From NCBI GenBank assembly GCA_016630905.1, contig WBMQ01000009.1, forward strand, positions 744,001-808,000: a stretch of DNA of 64,000 nt, read 5' to 3'. This DNA is from Capillidium heterosporum (taxonomy: Eukaryota; Entomophthoromycota; Entomophthoromycetes; Entomophthorales; Capillidiaceae). Of the stretch, positions 1 to 11,413 are shown one piece after another. The number at the start of each line of letters is the position of its first letter. Positions within the stretch are counted from its first letter, which is position 1. The translations under genes were made by a program, and so were the position numbers. The notes under the pieces are model-generated. The model saw only the letters and a program-made list of their open reading frames with translations. It was not told the DNA's origin and made no database searches.

Positions 1-12
1 AGTTATTCATAC

Positions 13-122
13 ATCGTATAGAATGTCGATTTGGATTCGTTGCAACAGGGGCAGTCGAATGTTTTTTCCAAAACTTCCTTTTTCTTGGCTACCGGCTTAC
101 GTGCTGATTTACGCTTACCCAT
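13..122 (-). CDS. ELF1: Transcription elongation factor Elf1, first exon (partial)
   Basis: The minus strand from ATG at 122 reads MGKRKSARKPVAKKK and then FDCPCCNESKS. This is the basic N-terminus and first CxxC half of the Elf1/ELOF1 zinc ribbon (the human protein starts MGRRKSKRK and has CPFCNHEKS). Elf1 is a small zinc protein that travels with RNA polymerase II and helps it pass nucleosomes. The exon stops being Elf1-like where a GTATGA donor appears at about 12-7, so an intron probably begins there. The second CxxC and the acidic tail would lie beyond the left edge of the window. Only 36 full codons are visible. The match to the family is strong despite the short length. Confidence 0.85.
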
Positions 123-669
123 CTTTCTCTGAGATCGAAATGTTTGAGCTGGTTAGTCTGGATTTGAATCCTTTAGCTTTGCTTTGGCCAATTTGATTGG
201 TCTGCTTAAAGCCGATATTGACTACACAAATTTCCAAAAGTTGTAAGTGAAAGGTGATTTTCATAAATAGTTATTCTAAAGGATTGAGAACTCTATATTT
301 TTAGAAGCAGTTTTTATACTAAACTTTAAAAGCACATGACGTTAAATCATATAAACCTGTTGTGAAACTCCTAACTATGATTTTTGATATAACGTTAAAG
401 CCTATAGCTAGTTTATATTATCTAAGTTGGCTTCTAAAGTTGAAGCTTTATGGATTGCACACTAAGGCCAAGATTTAGATCTATTATAACTATATTCTAA
501 ACATAAATACGGGGGAAGGCTACATTACTGTTTACCTCAGAATGATTCATTAATAAAAGCTTATTATATCAGTCAAATAGTATATAGTGGGCTTGTGATG
601 CGTATAGGAAAAGCTATATTAATCCCAGATACCCTCAAATACTCAATAATCTGAATCTGTAGTATAAAC
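123..669. other. Intergenic, divergent promoter region
   Basis: This AT-rich stretch lies between the divergent ELF1 gene and the first BTB gene. No open frame of note and no RNA gene was seen. It should hold both promoters, but no convincing motif was picked out. Confidence 0.5.
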
Positions 670-1474
670 ATGCAACTGAAGATACAGCATCATGAGTTTA
701 CAAATGAGCTCAAACATAAAGAATTGTATTCATCCAATATCAACGTTGATTTATTCTATAAGGTAGAAGACAACAACCGTAAATGTATCTTATATTGTAT
801 CCTACTAACCTTGATACAATTATAGTTCTCCTGCTACTTCAATTCGCCAATCTCTACAAGCAGAAGCTGAATGTCGAGTTTACGCTCAGAGCACGTTTAA
901 GTGGTCATTACCCAAAAGACAAGAACTATACAGTTACATTCCACCCTGGTAAAAACCTGAACCTAATTAGTAAGTAAAGGTGTTGACGAAGCTAATTTTT
1001 TTAGCTATAGAGAAATTGGAGCTCGACTGGTCTAGAATGAAGAATATTGAGTTTGGCTGCTACACTTCCGATGCTTTGGTTAAGGATCAAGGCCAGCTGA
1101 GCAAGAGTTCGCCAGACTTTGAAAAACTTCAGGATTTCAAGCTATATCCAATTGTAGATGATGGGCCTGAAGTTGAGCCTCAGGATCGTGGAATAGGTGT
1201 TCATCGCCTCATGTTGGCCTCCAATTCTAGTTATTTCAGGGAGATGTTTGAATCGGAATCCAATGTATGCATAACTGAGATGCAAATTCCCGAAGTTAGC
1301 TACAAAGGCTTAAGTATGATTGTAAATTACATCTACAAAGGTTCCATTGATCCTGAGTTTATCAAAGCTGCTAATTTCAATGAGTGGATTGATATCTTAA
1401 AGAAAGCATGGCAGTGGGATATCAAGCCTTTAAAGCGCGATATCTTGGTGTTTTTACAGCTATACTGTAGCTAG
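670..1474 (+). CDS. BTB/POZ-domain protein (copy 1)
   Basis: Three exons can be joined cleanly: 670-778, 826 to about 969, and about 1004-1474. The first intron (779-825) carries a perfect TACTAAC branch site. The last exon has the BTB signature: VHRLMLASNSSYFREMF is the helix pair that follows strand 3 in BTB folds, and IPEVSYKGLSMIVNYIYKG matches the next strand-helix unit. BTB domains mediate dimerisation and cullin-3 adaptor roles, but no kelch, MATH or zinc-finger partner domain is visible, so the role is unknown. A diverged paralogue follows on the same strand at 2264-3118. The N-terminal part before the BTB domain is shared by both copies (HKELYSSNINVDLFYK here against HKELFFNQMHLDLFFK). 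The exact end of exon 2 is a best guess. Confidence 0.6.
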
Positions 1475-2263
1475 ATTAGTACTTGCTCTTTAAACTTGTT
1501 ATAGGCCTTATATATTTTATATTTAAAGCTATTAGTTAAGTTTGTTTCTGAATCTGCACTTTGTATATAGGCTTCGAAGCAGATAATGTGTTTGAGAAAC
1601 CCTTTTACTAAGTAATATAGTATAGCCAAATTAAGTATATAAAACTTATAAATTATATATGTATCGCTATAAATAAGTATAATGCTGAATATAACTTAAA
1701 AACTTAATGAATTTAGGTAGGTTTCTTTTATATAATTCAAATTGAATTCAAAACTACAGTTACCAGAGCCTATACAAGGTTGATACTGTCGATTTACAGA
1801 TAAGTAGACGGAAATTTAAACTATTTAGCTAATCTAGTATATATCCTTATCAAATACATATTAGACTCAATATCTGTATCAAGACTTTTCAAGGATTGGA
1901 TTGTAGAATGTTATGTATGTAATTAGTATACTTGAGTTAGAGTTATAAATTTTCGATTCCATTATAATGCTATAAAATAAACTTATTTGATAATTGTCAG
2001 TAGTATTTCTAGCATATATTAAATTTTAACTTAACACATATAGCTAATTCTACACTATAAAGCGAAAAATTAGCATATTTCTTGGAAAACTCAATAGTGC
2101 ATATATTAGATTCACTATTTGGTTTTGAATATACTCTTTCCAGAAATCTAAAATGGGATTGAAATAGTATATAATAGCTTCAATCATTAGATATGAAAAG
2201 CTTAGTTTCTTTTGATAACATCGAATGTATATAGTAAGCAATAAGCTTTAAGATTACATAAAT
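1475..2263. other. Intergenic between the BTB paralogues
   Basis: AT-rich spacer of about 790 bases. A 63-codon frame on the minus strand (2050-2241) has no recognisable domain and lies in low-complexity AT DNA, so it is not called. Nothing else was seen. Confidence 0.5.
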
Positions 2264-3118
2264 ATGTTCAATTTTTATAGCAGATCTACGATGTCCAAAG
2301 TTCTGATAACCGATAGTATGCTTAAATCCAAGCACAAGGAACTATTTTTCAACCAAATGCATCTAGATTTATTCTTCAAAAAAGATGGGAACAGCCATAA
2401 GTAACTTTTATCAAAACCATATTTACTAAAGTAACATCACTTATAGTCTTCCTCTTATTCTAGCTCCTTTCCATTAGAGCGTGAGATTTGAGCCTAGTAT
2501 TCATCCTGAAAGCTTCCCAAAAGAACCTTCAATTTATGTTGAGAGCTGCCAACTGTATTCTACTTAAGAACTTGAAGTTTATCAGTAAGCATGTTTTGTT
2601 AAAGTACTGGCAGTTTTAGTTGTAAGTAAAAGTGCATTGGCTTTAGTTTCGTCTACAATGGTTTACCAATCCGAAAGATCAGTTATTTGGATAAAGCTTT
2701 TGCCTTATATATAAAGGATTTCCTTGCTGATTATAAATTGATTGTTAATGGAAGTGATGAGTTCAAAAATGGAGCAAAGCAAGACAAAGCTACCCATATC
2801 CATCACTTGATACTGGCTGCTCACTCCAAGCACTTTAGAGAGGTGTTCAAGTCCAACGCTCTTATTAGTATTAAGGAGCAAGCTGTGGCTAAAAGCAGCA
2901 GTTTTAGAAACTTCAAGGTGATTATAAATAAAATATACAATAGATATATCTATCCCAAGTTTGTAGATGTTGCAACTTTGGAGAATTGGATCGAGGTTCT
3001 CAAGAAAGCTAATGATTGGAACATCTTGATTTTGAAGCGTAATATAGTAATATGCTTACAAATGTGTTTGGACTGGTTTGGAAATAAATTACAATATTTC
3101 AACATATATAACTTTTGA
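2264..3118 (+). pseudogene. BTB/POZ-domain protein (copy 2), probably decayed
   Basis: This is a tandem paralogue of 670-1474. The first exon from ATG 2264 ends at a GTAACT donor near 2401. The last part (about 2640-3118) contains HHLILAAHSKHFREVFKS and LENWIEVLKKANDWN, which line up with VHRLMLASNSSYFREMF and FNEWIDILKKAWQWD of copy 1. The middle exon aligns with copy 1 over VRFEPSIHPESFPKE but contains in-frame stops that no obvious intron removes. This makes a pseudogene the simplest reading; an unusual splice pattern is the alternative. The BTB part itself is still open, so decay would be recent or only partial. Confidence 0.5.
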
Positions 3119-3573
3119 CTATTTATTATATATTTAGTTTCAGTTTGAATACGATATACTAATTAAGTCTTCAAATCCTATTTAAATTCCCAAAAAAAGA
3201 TAAGTTTATAATACTATTTGATATTCATTTCCAAATAAATACTATAAAGGTAAGACAAGTAGATAGCTATCAGATGTTACCAAATCTAAAATCGTTTATT
3301 TAAAAAACATAAACTGTAGGGGATATTTTAAAACCAAAGTTATGAATTATGGAGGTGTACTGAGGAATATAAAAGGTATCGGTAGAGTTTGTTTGTAGGT
3401 GGCATACGTCAAACTCTATCCGTAAAATAAATATTGAGGGTGGAGTACACCGTATGGATTTAGGGTGATGGGCTACAGGAATGGCATCTATACAGTACAG
3501 GGTGATGGAATAGTGGAGGGGTTGAACTGGAGGTGGAAATTATTACAAGGTATAAATGAAAGGTAATGCATGA
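3119..3573. other. Intergenic
   Basis: Spacer between the convergent BTB copy 2 and the zinc-cluster gene. It is AT-rich at the left and becomes GC-richer from about 3350 as the 3' region of the zinc-cluster gene begins. No further feature was seen. Confidence 0.45.
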
Positions 3574-5453
3574 TCAGTAGGCGGGCGTGTTTGACGAAGC
3601 GGATGGTAGTATGGGTGTGTACTCCTTGACATCCTCCTCGATGTAGTAGTTGGCGTTCTGCTTCTCAACCTCCTTCAAGTTATCCAAAGCGGCCAGTATA
3701 TCACGCAAAATGACCCAACGTTCCGAGCCTTGAATGAAGAGTCGCAGGATAGCTGCTTCGTCCTTCTCAATGATAGCTGCTATCTGAGGGTTGATGAATA
3801 AGGACGTGCGAAGCTTGAGGAAGGCTAGGAAGGTGGCGACTTGTAAAGCACACAGCCACTTGTAGATACATCCGTGGTAGAATAAACTACTTAAACTCGT
3901 CTGTAGTGTGAGCAGGCGGGTACCAAAGTGAGCAAGTACGAAGCATTTGGTCAACGGGTTGAGGAGTACAAAGTCGGAGAGGGGGATCGATTCGAAGGGT
4001 CCCTTCTTGTTGCTGTCCAGCAGCCTAATCTTGTCTATCTCGATGATGTGTTGGGGTAGGATCTTTATCCTGTTTATGGAAATTAAGGCGGCATAGTGGG
4101 CCATGTGGGTCAAGCAAGCGTGCGCGTTTTTGGGGCTCGGCACGACTATAGAGCCAACCTTGGACTTGGAGAGGAGGAAGTTGGGTAATGCCTGGTACAG
4201 TAGATGAAACTGCTCCTCGAGGTGAGTAAGTTGATTGAAATACAATAGGATAGAAGGTGTGACCATATGTGTCTCCTGGAACTTATTGAAGTCGTTAGCG
4301 AACTTGAATTTAATTTGGTCAAACTTCTCGAGCAGTGCGCAGTGGAAGGTGAAGTTACGGAAGTGCTCAATGATGTACTTGTTTTCGTTGAAACTGACTC
4401 CTTCATCCTTGAGTGGCGGCTTGACCTTCTGAGGAGACCACAGTTTGAACTGGTCGTAGTTGGAAGTGACGGTGTAAGGCTTACCTACACAGTGGTGATA
4501 CAGTTTACCCATGACGAATAGGGCTAGCCATATACGACGACGCTCTTCACGTACGGCAGGGGAAAGGCGTGCCATCTTTATGTGGTAGCCAAGCATACGT
4601 GCCATGTTACATGCAACGGAGTAGAAGTACCAGTTGTGCTTGAGCAGCGTCCCTTCTTCGGTGCAGTTGTGCCACATGGCCGCTACCATGAACGCTTGAA
4701 CTGTGAACAAGCATGGCTTAGTGTAGACCTTCCCGAGATCCTTTTTAAGATGGATAGCCAGAACCTTGCCTAGATCAGCAACTAAAGATTTATGGGAGTA
4801 GAACCCACTGCCACACAAACAGATGCTAGTCGCTAAAGCTTTAAACTCGTCCGAGTTGTTTCCTCTATTTAATTCGCGGTAGAAGATCGCCGGATCCACG
4901 ATTGGGTAGTACTGGTTGACATAGTTGAAGTATGCGCGAAGTAGCTGATCGAGTACCGGTCGCGGTATATCTAAGTGGGTCGGTGCGGCAACTGCATCAA
5001 GTTTAGGAGGGTTTATCTCCCAGGATGCGAATTTGTGTCGATTTGTGTTGAAGCTGAACAGCAGGGAGTTCTGGGTTACCATATAAAACACAGGGCTGTG
5101 GCTATATTTAATTGAGCTGCCTGTAGAAACGAGCGAGGTGTTGGTGTTGGTACCACTGATCAGCTTGTATATATTGTCGGGTAAAAATTGTCTATAGTCG
5201 GTTGAAACTTCCTTGTTGGAGTTGATGTAAGGTACGCGGATACTTAGCTCGTAGTTGTTGGTTTTAAAATGTAGCTCGAGTTCCCTTTTGCAAGGATAAG
5301 GCTGGTGTCCTGGCTCTGGTCGTTCGACGAAGCGAAGCTACAAGCAACACCATGCTTGGTACAGTTGGCACATGAGGGTCGTTCCAAGCTACATTTTACC
5401 TTGCGCTTGCGGCATATGATACAGGACTTGATTTTGGTTTTTGTCGGCTTCAT
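3574..5453 (-). CDS. Zn2Cys6 zinc-cluster transcription factor
   Basis: The N-terminal exon from ATG 5453 has the binuclear zinc cluster CIICRKRKVKCSLERPSCAN followed by CTKHGVAC, with all six cysteines. The downstream frame, open from about 5337 to 3574, carries the fungal-specific transcription factor domain: an YFNYVNQYYPIVDPAIFYRE segment, then RMLGYHIKMARLSPAVREERRRIWLALFVM. These proteins bind DNA at CGG half-sites and regulate metabolic or drug-response genes in the nucleus. The two parts are in different frames that overlap between about 5337 and 5244. Either an intron with weak sites or a frameshift lies there, so the exact junction is unresolved. Total length is about 600 residues, ordinary for the family. 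The target genes are unknown. Confidence 0.8.
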
Positions 5454-6991
5454 GGTTTCTAATAGAATCTAACTCTCAACTCCAGAATTGACCTTTAAAA
5501 ATGCTAATCAAATTGTCTTAGCTTGAGTTTTAGATTGAGCTTCAGTTTGTGATAAATCGATTGGCGGACTAAATTTAGAAGTTACTATATTTGATAATTT
5601 CTTCAACTGGCTAAAGGGTGATTGGCTGATTTATGGCTAATTAGGGAATTTACTTTTTCGGGCAGTTTCAAGTTAGTCACTTTAAATTTGAAGGAGTTGG
5701 GATGGGACCTGCATGGAGGATTAATTCCCAATTTGTTTAAGTCGAGCATGAATTTGAGTTGCAATCCTCAAACTTGCAAATTTGACTTGGGTAGCTTGGA
5801 CGGATAAACTGAAATTTACCTGCAGACCAAGCAGCTTGCCTGCCTCATAGGCTAAGAACTCAGATCTTCCTCCATAAATCCAAAGCCCCACGTACCCCAT
5901 ACCGAGCTCGATTTAGATAAAAGGATAGCTCAATTTAGTTAAAAATATTTGCTTATATTCAATATAATTAAAGTTCTCGCTGATCGAGCTTGAAAAATCA
6001 ATAGCTACACGCAATAGAGGCTGCTATTTAAATTAAAAGAACAAATATACTAAATTCAATTATAAATTATTTTAGAAAATAGGCCGGAAAGAATACCATC
6101 ACTATTTGTGCCAATTTCATCACTTTTTACCTAAAAGCAATTCAGAATTCTTATACACTTTTCCGTTAGATTCTCTACAAAGGTGTCAGCTGTATGAGGT
6201 CTAGTCCTTATAAGTTTAAGCTATATTTATTTTCAGTCGATACATAATGTATGGGTCTATCAATGCCTTTTTAGTAAATATTTAGATCCGGAAAGCCTCC
6301 ATTACAGCAATGAGCGTGTATTTATAGTATCTGGTATTGATAAGCAGGCTTTGCAAAGATATAAGTCATCTTAAATAATGTCGGCAGTATTCTGGTTGCA
6401 TTGCTGGCATATTTGTAGATATATTTGCTTATTTACTAAAGTCTCACTTGACCGTAATGGTCATTTGCCTATATGTAGATGTATACTTCCCACATCTAAA
6501 ATTAGTTGCAACGTATTTCGGGTAAAAACTATCCGATATGATGCTACTTTGGACAAGAATATACTTTGAAATTTAATTGCTTATTAGTCTTTATGCTGAA
6601 AATGACTAGGCCTAAAGTCTTCGGAGTCTATATCTAAATTAGCGATATATATTAATACAATGTATATTTTTAGCTAGTGACTATCAAGTCTTTCACTATC
6701 CAGCATGATTATAAACAATAGTAATACTAAAACATAGCTCAGGTATTTAAATCTAACTTATAATTTTGTTTTATATATATCTCTTATATATAGAATTTTC
6801 TATGGATATGTAGTAGGTATAGGCTTAGGAATATTAAAGACCGCAATTAATATACTAGGGTCAGAATATTACTTGTAAATCAAATATTAATATATATACC
6901 ATAAGCTTATATAAAAATAACCTTTATTTGGGCATATAAACATAATAGTATAGAAGCAAGATAGCAATGAGCTTATGAGATAGTGATGGTC
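5454..6991. other. Intergenic
   Basis: About 1.5 kb between two minus-strand genes. The first part holds the zinc-cluster gene's promoter; the part from about 6570 to 6950 is very AT-rich and should contain the Hsp20 3' end. Short frames at 5622-5807 and 6378-6569 have no recognisable domain or signal peptide and are not called. Confidence 0.45.
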
Positions 6992-7408
6992 TTACGCTGA
7001 GAAGCTTCGTCCTTGAGGAAACTTGATTTCCAACACCCCGTTTTCAAACTTAGTCTCAACCTCATCAGTCAAGACACCACTTGGTAAATTGACGGTACGG
7101 CGGAAGTTACCAAAGGCTCTACTGGAATAGCGTAGGTGATTGGTATCAGAGGATTCCTCGCGCTTGAATTCACCATAGATGTTGAGGACGTTGTTGTGGA
7201 GGTCCAGTTTGATATCCTCCTTCTTAACACCAGGTAATTCAGTATGGACCTTGAACTCCATCTCATTCTCATAGATATCAGTGGAAGGTAGGATGGTAGT
7301 ACGACCTGAGACTTGATTGGTACGAGGGAAACCATCAACGGTCCAGTCGTTGCGCCATGGGAATGGACTGTTGAAGAAATCATCGTTAAAGATTCTGGAT
7401 AAAGACAT
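6992..7408 (-). CDS. Small heat-shock protein, Hsp20/alpha-crystallin family
   Basis: Single-exon gene of about 138 residues. The protein starts MSLSRIFNDDFF (ATG 7408), typical of fungal and plant class I small heat-shock proteins; an in-frame upstream ATG at 7426 would add six residues. The alpha-crystallin domain runs from STDIYENEMEFKVHTELPGV through NNVLNIYGEFKRE to ENGVLEIKFPQG, with the conserved GVL near the end. These ATP-independent chaperones hold unfolding proteins in the cytosol. The usual C-terminal I-x-I/V oligomer motif is not visible; the protein ends shortly after the last beta strand. Upstream lie a TATA box (7458-7465) and a possible heat-shock element (7639-7651), both consistent with heat induction. 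Confidence 0.9.
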   Translation of the reverse strand: MSLSRIFNDDFFNSPFPWRNDWTVDGFPRTNQVSGRTTILPSTDIYENEMEFKVHTELPGVKKEDIKLDLHNNVLNIYGEFKREESSDTNHLRYSSRAFGNFRRTVNLPSGVLTDEVETKFENGVLEIKFPQGRSFSA

Positions 7409-7457
7409 TTTGGATTTTGTTTTCAATTTTAGTTGGCTTCTGTTAAACTTTGGGCTC

Positions 7458-7465
7458 TTTATATA
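7458..7465 (-). promoter_or_regulatory. TATA box of the Hsp20 gene
   Basis: The minus strand reads TATATAAAG about 50 bases before the chosen ATG, a normal TATA-to-ATG distance for an intronless, short-leader gene. Confidence 0.6.
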
Positions 7466-7638
7466 CTTTTTCCTTGAACTGAAAATGGATATTTATGTGG
7501 TCATTACAATACTTTGTCAAATTGATACTTAGTTTTAGACATAACTCGATATATCAATCTTTCAACATTGAGATGTAACTCGAAGCTTCCAATTTACATT
7601 TTCAAACTAAGTTTGCAGGAATTGGAAACCATAGTTTT

Positions 7639-7651
7639 ATCTAGAACCTTC
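7639..7651 (-). promoter_or_regulatory. Possible heat-shock element
   Basis: The sequence ATCtaGAAccTTC has two perfect alternating nGAAn/nTTCn units (GAA at 7644-7646, TTC at 7649-7651) and one imperfect unit before them. It lies about 240 bases upstream of the Hsp20 start, a reasonable place for HSF1 binding. Three-unit sites with one mismatch occur by chance, so this is tentative. Confidence 0.35.
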
Positions 7652-7665
7652 CACCATACCAAACG

Positions 7666-8988
7666 AGAATGCATATGAAGTATTGAAATGGAGTCAAAAC
7701 TATAAATTTGCAGGCTACAAGGGAATCAGTTGGATGCGACTGTATATGACTTTCTTATTATCCCAAAAGCTAAAATAATTAAAGTAGGTTTACAAATTGA
7801 TTATTATTGTAAAAATACCAAATGTGGTTAACTTTGACCAACCTATATCTTTGAAAGTATAAGTATGTGTGTTTTATTTGAATCGTTTCATTGATGATGG
7901 TAGAATTAAAGCAATCCATTTTATGATGATGGGTTGATGGAACTTTGTATTGATGTTATCGTAGGTAGATTAATAAAGTTATGCTATCTACCTAGGAGAA
8001 AAATCTCTAAAATGCAAAAATACTCAAGTTAGTATGAAGTGTTCCAACTATATATTTTTTAGTATATGAATGAACTGCAGCGGTGTTCATCAACCTTATA
8101 AGCTTTAAAGGTTAAGGGGTGTAACTTGATATAGGCCTAAAATATATATATCAGTGGGACTATCACCTAACATCGATGTCGATGCTAAGCTATGCAGTCT
8201 GCAGTATACATAAAAGTATAAATTTTGTTAAGGTGATCATTATCCTTGTATGCTAATATCTAAGAAGGGTGGAATACATCAATGAAAAGCTACAACATTG
8301 CCAAAGTTGCTAATAGACCCAAAAACTAGTATCAAATGGCTCAATCTCCCCCCAAAATCAAATTACAAATGTAGATAAGTTTATCTAATAAACTTTAATG
8401 TAAATGTTGAATATACTACCAATCACATCACCAATACCTTTTTAGTTGATGTTTCAATGATTTCTTTAAAAACATGTTGGTGTAATTTTGAATTGAAACG
8501 TAAAAATAAATGTTAAACATTTCTAAGACTAATGTTTATGTTCTATACTTTATCCCAAATATATAGTATGTTCAGTAGTCTTTCCATTATCTACTATTTT
8601 AGGAACCTTAAACTATATAATAAAGAGCTATTTCAGTATACTACGAAAGATAACCTGTTCAGCAGTCCCTTATCTTATGATGCAAGAGCCATCCCTATGA
8701 GTGGAATAGAAACACTATAGGTATATAAATATATTAGTGAGGCAAATATTTCTGCAGTAATCCACTGTTTGAGGCCTTAAATCTCTTCCAGCTTCAAGTG
8801 CTCCTCTCCTTGTTCAATTTTCAACGTCAATGATCTAATTAAATGGTTGTCAAATTATCTATTGGCCTCCTTTAACCAATAAATTAGCAATATTCCATAA
8901 ATTTCCGATTGCCAATTTCAGTGTGAGGTGGTGTTTTAATTCTTGGTCCAAAGATTACGTTTCAGCCCACCTTCAGCTTAAAAGAACC
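7666..8988. other. Intergenic
   Basis: Divergent region between Hsp20 and the UBA-protein gene. A 62-codon frame at 8532-8720 has no recognisable feature. Apart from the Hsp20 promoter sites nothing clear was seen. Confidence 0.45.
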
Positions 8989-11413
8989 ATGACCTTCGAA
9001 CCCAACATCTACTACCGGTCACCAATAGACTTAAGCTTGAAGATCGACTTACATCCCATGTTCAACTCTACAAGCCTGGATGACAACCAACTCCTAGTTA
9101 CCCAGCTTAATATTCAGAAAGGAGACCTATTGTTTGATAAAGTATTTGAGTTGATGAGAAAGTTCAATATCCATAGTAACTTTGAAGTTACCCTGCTGAG
9201 TTTAGTTTTCGAAAGTATTAAGTTCAACTTGAATGAGGAGAAGGTTAAATTAATAAATGGTAACATTATTTTTAGAACTTCTTATTTATAACGTAGATTT
9301 AGTAAATTTAAATGTTGAAGAGCTATCTAGTAGTCTACAAGATCAGTACGATTCAAACGATAAGCTTAAAAGAAAAATTAATTATAATAATAAGGTAACT
9401 ATATATTATTTTATAGTATATTTATTGTGAGTAGGAGACATTTCAACTTAGGTTTAAACAATTATTGAATAGCGAACTCGGTAAAAAGTTGTGGTTCTCA
9501 CTCCTAACAAAGTTGGAGCTGGAGTATACGAAAAATCTGAAAAAATTAGATAACCATTGGACGCTTCAGGAGCGTAGCACCTTGGAAAACCAGAGTGTGG
9601 AAATCGACAGGGCAAATATGAGTAATGATTTTGAACGAGTGAATCAACTGCTAGTGAATTTTGAAGAGGTACCTTTATTTGCATTTTATAAAATTATTCA
9701 GTTGTTATCTTTTTAGGATTTGAAGCAATTAAAAATGATGGCAGAAACTGATTTAGTCGAGCTGGAAACCAAGCAGCTATTAGAGTACCATAGCTTCATT
9801 ATAAAGTTAAGCGATGCATTCACAGAACTGCAAATCAAGCTGAAGAACGAGTTAAAGGGGCTACCAACCGATACCAAGCTCAAGCTTATGGAGCAGCTTC
9901 CCAACCAAGTCGTCAGTGAACTTGTTGAGCCCACTAAAATTTTAGCCAAGATAGTTGGGCTGAAGGTGCCCAGCAGCAACAACAGCACCAGCAACAGCCC
10001 AAAAATTATCCAAGTGAATCCCAACATCAAGCAGCTTATGGATATGGGCTTTACCGAGATTCAGGCCGAAGCTGCATTAAAGTTAAACGATAATGATTTA
10101 GTACTTTGTTCTATCTAGGCAGCCATTACTAACAGTTTAACTTATTAGGATCGGGCAGTAGAAACTCTATTGGAAAGACCAGAGCAAGTTACAAGTTACT
10201 TGAACCAAATTGCCAACTCAACTTCGACCACCTCGCCAAAGTCACGAAGGCAGTCCAGTATCACTTCAAACGACAAACCCACATTACCGATGCGTCGATC
10301 CAACTCCAATGCCACTACCAGCAACCTCAGCCAGACTATACAGAACTTTAGGCAGCAATCCCAGAAAACATTGCTAAACTTCGGAAAAGAGACCAATTTG
10401 CTTGGTCAGCTGGTACGAAACTTAGGTTTAGATGAAGAGGCTACTAACTCCAACAAAAGCAACAATAACCCCAACCCCAGCTATTCAAATGGCGGGTTGA
10501 AAGATAAAGATATACATTTTAATTTCAAAGTTGGACTGGGTTCACCGATTAAAAAGGATTATACCTTCCAGATAAACACTTTCAACACATTCAAGAGTTT
10601 AAAATTTGATGAAGAGGTAAACGTCGATTTGGAAGCTCAAGTTGAATTGAAGCAGAGGAACTTAACCAATCTCTATTTCGACAAGTTCAATGCAATAGTC
10701 GTGCTATTACCTCTCGTCAATTTGGACGATTATTGGATGGGAAAATCAGCTAACCAAGGTAATGCTATTTACATAATTAATGTACTAATATGTATCGAAT
10801 TTAGACCTATTTGAGAAGTGTAAATTGAATCCCGAGTTCCACTTCGAAAACATCCGCCTACAACTGAAGAGAGCTATTGAAATGGATTACGGTAGGAAAC
10901 TTAGTGAAGGTAAAATCAATGCACATATATTTTTGCTTAACAATTATTTTGCCAGGTGACTTTCTGATAACAAAACATAGTAACCTAAACGACTGCCAGC
11001 TCATCTTCCACCTAATTATCGACCCCACTACCAACCTCACTTCCAACCCCGTTGACCAAACTTCCAACAATAAATCTAACTGGGTAGGCTTAAAGCAGAT
11101 TCTAACCAGCCTAGATTCCTTCAACATCGAATCTATCACTTTACCTTTGATTATCAACTCCAACTCTAGCTCAACTAGTATTAGTGCTAATGGTAGTGGT
11201 AGGGACATCCAGTGGAAGAATAACAACAAGGATCGGCAGAACATCAAGCAAGTGGAAACTTTATTCAAGTTGGTGAAGGGGTGTTTAAATGAGATAGGTA
11301 GATTCACTAACAACAAACATACTTTCAAAATAGTCAAATTTGGGTTATTGAATGCAAGTAAGCCGAACGTTCAGATGGTAGGCCAGGTATTTCAATCGGT
11401 ATTTCTAAATTGA
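8989..11413 (+). CDS. UBA-domain protein, otherwise unrecognised
   Basis: Multi-exon gene; ATG 8989 sits in a good context (accATGACC). Introns can be placed near 9258-9295, 9396-9435, 9669-9716, 10101-10149 (with TACTAAC), 10760-10805 and 10911-10956, all GT...AG. Joined exons give about 680 residues: an N-terminal region with MTFEPNIYYRSPIDLSLKI, a coiled-coil stretch from about 9440 to 9880, a UBA domain spanning the 10101 intron (IKQLMDMGFTEIQAEAALKL then DRAVETLLERPEQV), a Ser/Asn-rich linker, and a C-terminal region ending QVFQSVFLN. The UBA domain binds ubiquitin or ubiquitin-like proteins; the MGFTEIQAEAAL helix 1-loop-helix 2 is classic. The remaining regions match no family I know. 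A ubiquitin-linked adaptor is the most that can be inferred. Confidence 0.7.

Noticed and set aside
2050-2241. 63-codon minus-strand frame between the BTB genes
   Set aside because: Low-complexity AT sequence, no domain, no signal peptide and no conserved neighbour context.
4146-4773. Several frames opposite or overlapping the zinc-cluster gene
   Set aside because: They are antisense or out-of-frame shadows of a well-supported gene.
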